From Pseudomonadota bacterium (lineage in GTDB: Bacteria > Pseudomonadota > Gammaproteobacteria > Burkholderiales > Rhodocyclaceae), in the NCBI GenBank assembly GCA_021811225.1, contig JAJZPJ010000095.1, positions 1 to 9,893 of the forward strand: DNA of 9,893 nucleotides, given 5' to 3'. The position numbers and the translations under genes were made by a program. The notes under the pieces are model-generated. The model ran no database searches. It was given only the letters and a program-made list of their open reading frames with translations, and was not told the origin of the DNA. Every line of letters begins with the position of its first letter. The stretch's first letter is position 1. Below, one piece after another: positions 5,727-9,893 of this stretch.

Positions 5727-6035
5727 CTAGCCTATCTTGAAAACCATAAATATCGATGCGATGCCCAGGAGAAAGAGACCGACCAGGAAGATCGACTCGG
5801 CCGTGGTCTCCAGCTGGACGGCTCTGGCTTCCATGCGCGCCGAGGCGAAGGAGACGACGGAGCAGAGGAGGAAGGTGATGCTGTCGACGGCCAGCAGCTT
5901 ATCCACGTAATAGCCGACGGTTCCCACATGCATCAGCTTGACGATGCCGATCGCCGTCACGCACACCCCGACCATGGTGGCGGACGTCGGCAGGATATGG
6001 CCATTGAGCGTGGCCGGACTTTCCCGATATTCCAT
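5727..6035 (-). CDS. Small three-helix membrane protein, unknown function
   Basis: A 102-residue hydrophobic protein that I do not recognise. Three membrane helices are visible at about 18-36 (SATMVGVCVTAIGIVKLMH), 48-66 (LAVDSITFLLCSVVSFASA) and 80-100 (ESIFLVGLFLLGIASIFMVFK). A charged loop, RMEARAVQLETTAE, lies between helices two and three, and there is a short polar N-terminus. The ATG is preceded by GGAGAA at a good distance. It lies 70 bp downstream of htrA and 7 bp upstream of the patatin gene, so it probably belongs to the same transcription unit as the lipid/PHB genes. Membrane anchoring or transport assistance would be speculation. Confidence 0.8.
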   Translation of the reverse strand: MEYRESPATLNGHILPTSATMVGVCVTAIGIVKLMHVGTVGYYVDKLLAVDSITFLLCSVVSFASARMEARAVQLETTAESIFLVGLFLLGIASIFMVFKIG

Positions 6036-6063
6036 CGATTATTCTCCGTAGCGCGCCAGGATC

Positions 6064-6088
6064 CCGGGGCGGCGCCGACCCGCCCCGG
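6064..6088. other. Perfect 9-bp GC hairpin between htrA and the small membrane protein
   Basis: CCGGGGCGG (6064-6072) and CCGCCCCGG (6080-6088) form a perfect stem with a 7-base loop, 18 bp past the htrA stop codon. No T run follows on either strand. It may slow polymerase, act as a weak terminator, or protect an mRNA end and so lower expression of the downstream genes relative to htrA. Confidence 0.6.
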
Positions 6089-6105
6089 ACGTCGCTGTCA
6101 CCAAG

Positions 6106-7566
6106 CTAGCCGAGATCCACCGGAATGAAGATTTTGATCTCGTTGCGTTTCACCAATAGCGCCACGTGCTTGCCGGCCTTGGCGACCAGTACGCGCAGGT
6201 GTTCGACGCTGTTGACCGCCACGCCGTTGAGCGAGAGCACCACGTCGCCAGCCTCGATGCCGGCGCGTGCCGCGGGTCCGGAAACCGCCTCGACCAACAG
6301 TCCGCCGGAGACGCCGGCCTGCTTTCTTTCGTCGCGGGTCAAGGGCCTGACCGCCAGTCCGAGCCGGCCTTGCTGCGCGGCGCTCTGGCCGCTACTGGCG
6401 ACTTGATCCGGCTTCATCTCGCCGACCGTCACGGTCACGGATTTCTTCTCGCCCTTGCGGATGATTTCCACCTGCGCCGACGTTCCGGGTTTCAGGTCGG
6501 CCACCCGGGCGGGCAAGTCGGACGAGCGGTTGATGGGCTTGCCGTTCAGGGCGACGATCACGTCGCCCGGCTTCAGTCCCGCCCGTTCGGCCGGACTGCC
6601 CTTCTCGACGGCGCTCACCAGCGCCCCATGGGGCGTTTTCAGGCCGAAGGAATCCGCCAGCGCCTGATTGACCTCCTGGATCGTGACCCCCAGGCGTCCG
6701 CGCGTGACCTTGCCGTACTGCATGAGCTGGGCCTGCACCTTGGTCGCGACGTCGATCGGGATCGCGAACGACAATCCCTGGTAGCCGCCGCTCTCGGTGA
6801 AGATCTGCGAGTTGATGCCGATCACCTCGCCGCGATCGTTGAACAGCGGGCCGCCCGAGTTGCCGGGATTGACCGCGGCGTCGGTCTGGATGAAGGGAAC
6901 ATAGGTGTCGTCCGGCAGCGAGCGCGACTTGGCGCTGACGATGCCGGCGGTCGCGGTGTTCATGAAGCCGTAAGGCGAGCCTATCGCCAGGACCGGTTCG
7001 CCTACCCGGGTGGCGTTGGGGTCGCCGATCTTGACGGTGGGCAGGTTCTTGGCATTGATCTTCAGCACGGCGATGTCGGTCTGGTGATCGGTGCCGATCA
7101 CCTTGGCCTTGAATTCCCGGCGGTCGGTCAGCTTCACCGTGACATCCTGCGCGCCTTCGACCACGTGGGCATTGGTGAGGATGACGCCGTCGCTGCTGAC
7201 GATGAAGCCGGAACCCTCGGCGTGCTCGATCTGTTCGCCCTGGGGAATCTGGAACTGCGGGCCGAAATGCTGGAAGAACTGATAGAACGGATCGTTGGGG
7301 TTCAGTTGCGGGACGCCGTTCGTGGCGGTGGGCTGGACCTTGCCGGTGACGCTGATATTGACCACCGCCGGTCCGTAGCGGGCCACGATGTTGGAGAAGT
7401 CCACGATCCCGGTCACGGGGGTGGCCGTGGCGCTGGCCGCGGCTTGCTGGGAAACGGCGGCATTCGCCTGGGTAAAGCTGGGAAGACCGTAATGCGCGCT
7501 CGCGCCGACGATGGCGGCGAGTATCGCGGCGGTGATGGCGCTGCGGAAAAACGTCTTGCTGTTCAT
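6106..7566 (-). CDS. htrA: Do-family (DegP/HtrA) periplasmic serine protease
   Basis: A 486-residue envelope quality-control protease and chaperone. An N-terminal signal sequence (about 1-24, with a hydrophobic run AAILAAIVGASA) directs export. The trypsin-like domain carries the triad His133 (TNAHVV), Asp164 (TDIAVLKI) and Ser237 (GNSGGP). Two PDZ domains follow, at about 287-382 (GRLGVTIQEVN onward) and 400-483 (GRLGLAVRPLT onward), joined by a short Ser/Gln-rich linker. The loop before the catalytic domain (FYQFFQHFGPQF) is the Do-type activation loop. Length and two PDZ domains fit DegP/DegQ/MucD rather than single-PDZ DegS. AAGGAG lies 6 bp before the ATG. The gene follows the two-component pair by 124 bp, and a TTAA-type operator lies in that gap, suggesting envelope-stress-linked control. 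Confidence 0.96.
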   Translation of the reverse strand: MNSKTFFRSAITAAILAAIVGASAHYGLPSFTQANAAVSQQAAASATATPVTGIVDFSNIVARYGPAVVNISVTGKVQPTATNGVPQLNPNDPFYQFFQHFGPQFQIPQGEQIEHAEGSGFIVSSDGVILTNAHVVEGAQDVTVKLTDRREFKAKVIGTDHQTDIAVLKINAKNLPTVKIGDPNATRVGEPVLAIGSPYGFMNTATAGIVSAKSRSLPDDTYVPFIQTDAAVNPGNSGGPLFNDRGEVIGINSQIFTESGGYQGLSFAIPIDVATKVQAQLMQYGKVTRGRLGVTIQEVNQALADSFGLKTPHGALVSAVEKGSPAERAGLKPGDVIVALNGKPINRSSDLPARVADLKPGTSAQVEIIRKGEKKSVTVTVGEMKPDQVASSGQSAAQQGRLGLAVRPLTRDERKQAGVSGGLLVEAVSGPAARAGIEAGDVVLSLNGVAVNSVEHLRVLVAKAGKHVALLVKRNEIKIFIPVDLG

Positions 7567-7614
7567 GATGCACTCCTTTTCGAGAACGGCAGCCTCGAGC
7601 CGCCGATGGGATGC

Positions 7615-7647
7615 ATCCTAGGGAAGAAGATTTAAGGCAGACTTAAA
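7615..7647 (-). promoter_or_regulatory. PmrA/QseB-like operator and candidate htrA promoter
   Basis: TTTAAG-GCAGA-CTTAAA at 7631-7647 is a 17-bp perfect inverted repeat. It matches the known PmrA-type box (YTTAAK, five bases, YTTAAK) at all but the last base, with the correct spacer. Ten bases downstream on the minus strand is TAGGAT (7615-7620), a plausible -10, so the box covers the expected -35 position, as for class II activation. It lies between the kinase stop and the htrA start. That the neighbouring response regulator binds here is inference from family and position. Confidence 0.55.
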
Positions 7648-7690
7648 ACGCGTGAAAACGAATGTAACGAGATGTTGAAGCGCCGCGTGT

Positions 7691-8995
7691 TCAGGCCCTG
7701 GGCAGCGTGATCGACACCGACAGGCCCTGTCCGTCAGGTCCCGTCTCCAACCGTATGCTGCCCCGGTGTCGATCGACCACGTTCTTGACGATGGCCAGGC
7801 CGAGCCCGCTGCCCTGGGCCTGGGAGCCGTCGATCCGGTAGAAGCGATCGAAGACCCGTTGCCGGTCGGCCGCCGCGATGCCCGGTCCGGTATCGGTGAC
7901 CGTGAGCGTGACCGCTTCATCGGTGGCGCTGACGGAAACGTCGATGCGGCCGGCCGCGGGGCTATAGCGGATGGCGTTGTCGATCAGGTTGCCGAGCATC
8001 GCGGCGAGCGCCACCGGATCGCCGCTGAGCGTCGCCGGCGTTCCCTGGGCGATGCCCAGATCGATGTCCTTGTCGGCCGCGATGGGCGCCTGCTCGGCGA
8101 TCACCTGACGGGCGATCTCCAGCAGATCCACCGAGGCCATCGGGCGATCTGCCGGATCCGTCTCCTGGCGCGACAGGGTCAGCAGTTGCCGCACCAGGTG
8201 CTCGGCCCGGTCAAGTCCCCGGTTCAGGTCGGCGATGGCGGTTCGCCGGTCCGCTTCGCCTTCGGCGCGTTCCAGCAGCTGGATGCGCAGTTTCAGGGCG
8301 GCCAGCGGCGTGCGCAATTCGTGCGCGGCGTCGGCGACGAAGGCGCGCTGGGCGTCCAGCGCCCGGCCGAGGCGGTTGAGCAGATCGTTCAGGGCGTGGG
8401 TCAGCGGCGCGATTTCTTCCGGCATGCCCGAGTCGGTCAGCGGCGTCAGGGTGTCGGAGCCGCGCGCGCGCAGCTCGCGGGCGACCAGGCTGATCGGCGC
8501 CAGGCCGCGCCCGACCGCCAGCCAGATGAAGACGCCCATGAACGGCAGCACCAGCAGCAAGGGCGCGGTGGTGTTGAGCGCCGTCTTGGCCGCCAGTTCC
8601 TGCCGGGCGGAGAGGGGCTGCGCCACCTGGACCACGGTCTCGCCGAGTTGGGCGCTGAACACGCGCCAGACGCCGTTCCTGGTCGCGACGTTGGTGAAGC
8701 CCAGCGCCGCCCGCTGCGGCAACCTGGGGCGCTCATGGGAATGATAGATGCGGATGCCGGTCTGGTCCCAGATCTGGATGACCACGTCCTTGCCGATGTC
8801 GAGCGCGTCGCCGTCGGACCCCATCGGGGCGAACGCCTGGTGCGGCAGGGAGAGCGCGATCTGCTTCATCTGATAGTCGAACAGACGGTTGGCCGCCGCG
8901 CGCGCCTGGACGTAGATCAGGCCCGCCGCCGCGATGATGCCGGCGCACAGGGCCAGGGACAGCCAGAGCAGCAGGGTGAGCCGGATCGACCTCAT
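7691..8995 (-). CDS. Sensor histidine kinase, QseC/PmrB type
   Basis: A 434-residue inner-membrane kinase that phosphorylates the adjacent response regulator. Membrane helix one is at about 6-28 and helix two at about 143-163, enclosing a periplasmic sensor region of about 115 residues without a domain I can name. A HAMP-like linker follows (164-215). The phosphoacceptor is His225 in FVADAAHELRTPLAAL. The ATP-binding domain shows the N box (NLIDNAIRYSP, Asn340), the G1 box (DTGPGI, 368-373), the F box (FDRFYR) and the G2 box (GSGLGL, 395-400). No key residue is missing. The ATG overlaps the regulator stop codon as ATGA, so the two are translationally coupled. The stimulus is unknown: QseC/PmrB relatives respond to metals, cationic peptides or host signals, but the sensor region here does not decide. 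Confidence 0.94.
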   Translation of the reverse strand: MRSIRLTLLLWLSLALCAGIIAAAGLIYVQARAAANRLFDYQMKQIALSLPHQAFAPMGSDGDALDIGKDVVIQIWDQTGIRIYHSHERPRLPQRAALGFTNVATRNGVWRVFSAQLGETVVQVAQPLSARQELAAKTALNTTAPLLLVLPFMGVFIWLAVGRGLAPISLVARELRARGSDTLTPLTDSGMPEEIAPLTHALNDLLNRLGRALDAQRAFVADAAHELRTPLAALKLRIQLLERAEGEADRRTAIADLNRGLDRAEHLVRQLLTLSRQETDPADRPMASVDLLEIARQVIAEQAPIAADKDIDLGIAQGTPATLSGDPVALAAMLGNLIDNAIRYSPAAGRIDVSVSATDEAVTLTVTDTGPGIAAADRQRVFDRFYRIDGSQAQGSGLGLAIVKNVVDRHRGSIRLETGPDGQGLSVSITLPRA

Positions 8996-9654
8996 GGCTG
9001 TCTGGGCAGCATGTAGCCGACGCCGCGAACGTTCTTGATGAAGTCGGGGCCGAGCTTCTTGCGCAGCGCATGGATGAACACTTCGACGGTGTTGCTGCCC
9101 ACCTCTTCGTCCCAGCCGTAGATGCGCTCCTGCAGCCGGGCCACGGAGAGCACCGCGCCCGGGCGTTCGAGCAGCGCCTGGAGCAGGGCGAACTCCCGCG
9201 CCGACAGCGACAGGGGCCGGCCCTCGAAGCTGACCTCGTGGCTGATCGGATTGAGGACGAGCGCGCCGTGGCGGATCACCGGCTCGGCCCGCCCCGAGCG
9301 TCGGCGCAGGATGGCGTGGATGCGCGCCACCAGTTCGTCGAGATCGAAGGGCTTGACCAGATAGTCGTCGGCGCCGGCGTTGAGCCCGGTGATGCGGTCG
9401 GGCACCGCGTCCCTTGCGGTCAGGATCAGCACCGGGATGGGGTTGCCTGCTGCGCGCAGCGCGCGCAGCACGTCTAGCCCGCCCTTGCGCGGCAGGCCCA
9501 AGTCGAGCAGCATCAGGTCGAAGTCCTCCGCCCCGAGCGAGTGCTCCGCGGCGTCGCCGTCCTTCACCCAATCGACCGCGAAGCCATCGTGGCGCAGACC
9601 CTTGACCACGCTCTCGCCGATCATCGCGTCATCCTCGACCAGCAACAGGCGCAT
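8992..9654 (-). CDS. OmpR-family response regulator, QseB/PmrA type
   Basis: A 220-residue two-component regulator. The receiver domain (1-115) has the acidic pocket Asp8/Asp9, the phosphoacceptor Asp51 (LLDLGLP), Thr79 and Lys101. The C-terminal winged-helix output domain (about 125-220) has the OmpR-type pattern LSLSAREFALLQALLERPG, then SNTVEVFIHALRKKLG and IKNVRGVGYML. The pattern WVKDGDAAEHSL plus DLGLPRKGGLDVLR and YGWDEEVGSNTVEV is characteristic of the QseB/PmrA group. AGGG lies 7 bp before the ATG. It is first of the minus-strand genes; an AT-rich stretch (GATAAT near 9692-9697) could be a weak -10, with no good -35. It is the likely ligand of the operator upstream of htrA. Confidence 0.95.
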   Translation of the reverse strand: MRLLLVEDDAMIGESVVKGLRHDGFAVDWVKDGDAAEHSLGAEDFDLMLLDLGLPRKGGLDVLRALRAAGNPIPVLILTARDAVPDRITGLNAGADDYLVKPFDLDELVARIHAILRRRSGRAEPVIRHGALVLNPISHEVSFEGRPLSLSAREFALLQALLERPGAVLSVARLQERIYGWDEEVGSNTVEVFIHALRKKLGPDFIKNVRGVGYMLPRQP

Positions 9655-9725
9655 CTATCGCCCTCGCTTTCATCGCTCGTTTCCACAGGGCCGCATTATC
9701 TGCCTTATCTTCGACGAGTTGGAGA

Positions 9726-9754
9726 GCTGCCGCTGGCGGTGCGCGTGGCATAAT
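9726..9754 (+). promoter_or_regulatory. Possible plus-strand promoter for the gene starting at 9884
   Basis: CATAAT at 9749-9754 matches the -10 consensus at five of six positions and has a TGG just before it. CTGCCG at 9727-9732 with a 16-bp spacer is a poor -35. Transcription would begin near 9761 and cover the hairpins downstream. A perfect TTGACA at 9813-9818 also exists, but no -10 sits at the right distance. Confidence 0.3.
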
Positions 9755-9782
9755 CGGTCCGGCTATACCGCCAGGGGAGATC

Positions 9783-9844
9783 CCCCGGCTCTGCCGGGGA
9801 GGCAGTAGAAGTTTGACATTTTCGGGAGTCCATCGAGAAACTTC
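9783..9844 (+). other. Structured leader: GC hairpin plus longer stem
   Basis: CCCCGGC-TCT-GCCGGGG at 9783-9799 is a perfect 7-bp stem with a 3-base loop. Further on, GAAGTTT (9808-9814) pairs with AAACTTC (9838-9844), and the RNA could extend inside this with TTTTCG (9819-9824) against CGAGAA (9834-9839), allowing one G-U pair. There is no T run, so a simple terminator is unlikely. The order of hairpins followed by a ribosome binding site looks like a 5' leader, or the end of a mobile element. No known riboswitch consensus was recognised. Confidence 0.45.
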
Positions 9845-9883
9845 CAATCGTGAGCCGCCAAGCACACGAAAGGAAATTTCAGG

Positions 9884-9893
9884 ATGGACGAGT
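9884..9893 (+). CDS. Start of a gene cut by the window edge
   Basis: An ATG at 9884 reads Met-Asp-Glu before the window ends. AAAGGA lies about 9 bp upstream, and the palindrome GAAATTTC (9873-9880) falls between them. Only three codons are visible, so no function can be given. It is divergent from the response-regulator gene. Confidence 0.45.

Noticed and set aside
6166..7635. Long open frame of 489 codons on the plus strand opposite htrA
   Set aside because: It is the antisense shadow of a gene whose protein is unmistakable. Its translation is rich in Asp, Gly, His and Arg with no recognisable domain, as expected in GC-rich DNA.
7766..9016. Open frame of 416 codons on the plus strand opposite the kinase
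   Set aside because: Same reason: low-complexity translation antisense to a complete histidine kinase.
8992..9654. Naming the two-component pair qseBC or pmrAB
   Set aside because: Both groups are closely related, and the sensor region does not identify the signal, so no symbol is justified.
9783..9799. Hairpin at the right edge as an intrinsic terminator
   Set aside because: No T run follows on either strand, and no gene ends nearby.
1..9893. CRISPR array, tRNA, rRNA, complete insertion sequence, toxin-antitoxin or defence system
   Set aside because: No regularly spaced repeats, no RNA gene signatures, no complete transposase and no recognisable defence domains were found in any frame.

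Overview
The window is GC-rich and gene-dense. Its content suggests a betaproteobacterium, possibly a Rhodocyclales or Accumulibacter-like organism that makes polyhydroxyalkanoate. That placement is inference: it rests on a QseB/PmrA-type two-component pair, a Do-family periplasmic protease, a beta-type HU protein, and a patatin / acetoacetate decarboxylase / 3-hydroxybutyrate dehydrogenase set. No rRNA, tRNA or other taxonomic marker is present.

Layout, left to right. Positions 1-114 (+) hold what looks like the last 37 codons of an IS4-type DDE transposase. Its stop codon touches the GTG start of a DsbA/thioredoxin-fold protein (115-861, +) that has a CPYC active site but no signal peptide. 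A small unrecognised protein with a winged-helix-like C-terminus lies convergently at 882-1286 (-). The 411-bp gap 1287-1697 holds an AT-rich patch with operator-like repeats at 1361-1391, a good sigma70 promoter at 1553-1581 and a perfect 11-bp tandem repeat at 1596-1617. It leads into an HU-type nucleoid protein (1698-1994, +), which is followed by a clear intrinsic terminator. A Crp/Fnr-family regulator follows (2171-2998, +), with a perfect palindrome upstream.

From 3038 to 9654 every gene is on the minus strand. In transcription order they are a QseB/PmrA-like response regulator, its histidine kinase (ATGA overlap), a DegP/HtrA protease, a 102-residue three-helix membrane protein, a patatin-like hydrolase, acetoacetate decarboxylase and 3-hydroxybutyrate dehydrogenase. 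The last three are tightly packed: the 3' end of the patatin gene contains the ATG of the decarboxylase gene, and the decarboxylase stop lies just upstream of the dehydrogenase start. They probably work on C4 ketone-body and PHB metabolism: the dehydrogenase interconverts 3-hydroxybutyrate and acetoacetate, the decarboxylase can turn acetoacetate into acetone, and the patatin may supply acyl or polyester hydrolysis. Between the kinase and htrA sits a 17-bp TTAA-type inverted repeat that matches PmrA/QseB-family operators, so the two-component system probably regulates htrA directly.

The right end (9655-9893) is non-coding. It contains a possible plus-strand promoter, a perfect GC hairpin, a second structured element and a ribosome binding site before an ATG at 9884. 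That gene runs out of the window after three codons.

I found no CRISPR array, no complete mobile element, no RNA gene and no obvious defence or other wholly new system. The best leads are regulatory: the htrA operator, the repeats at 1361-1391 and the structured leader at the right edge. The leaderless DsbA-like protein beside an insertion-sequence tail is also worth a look.
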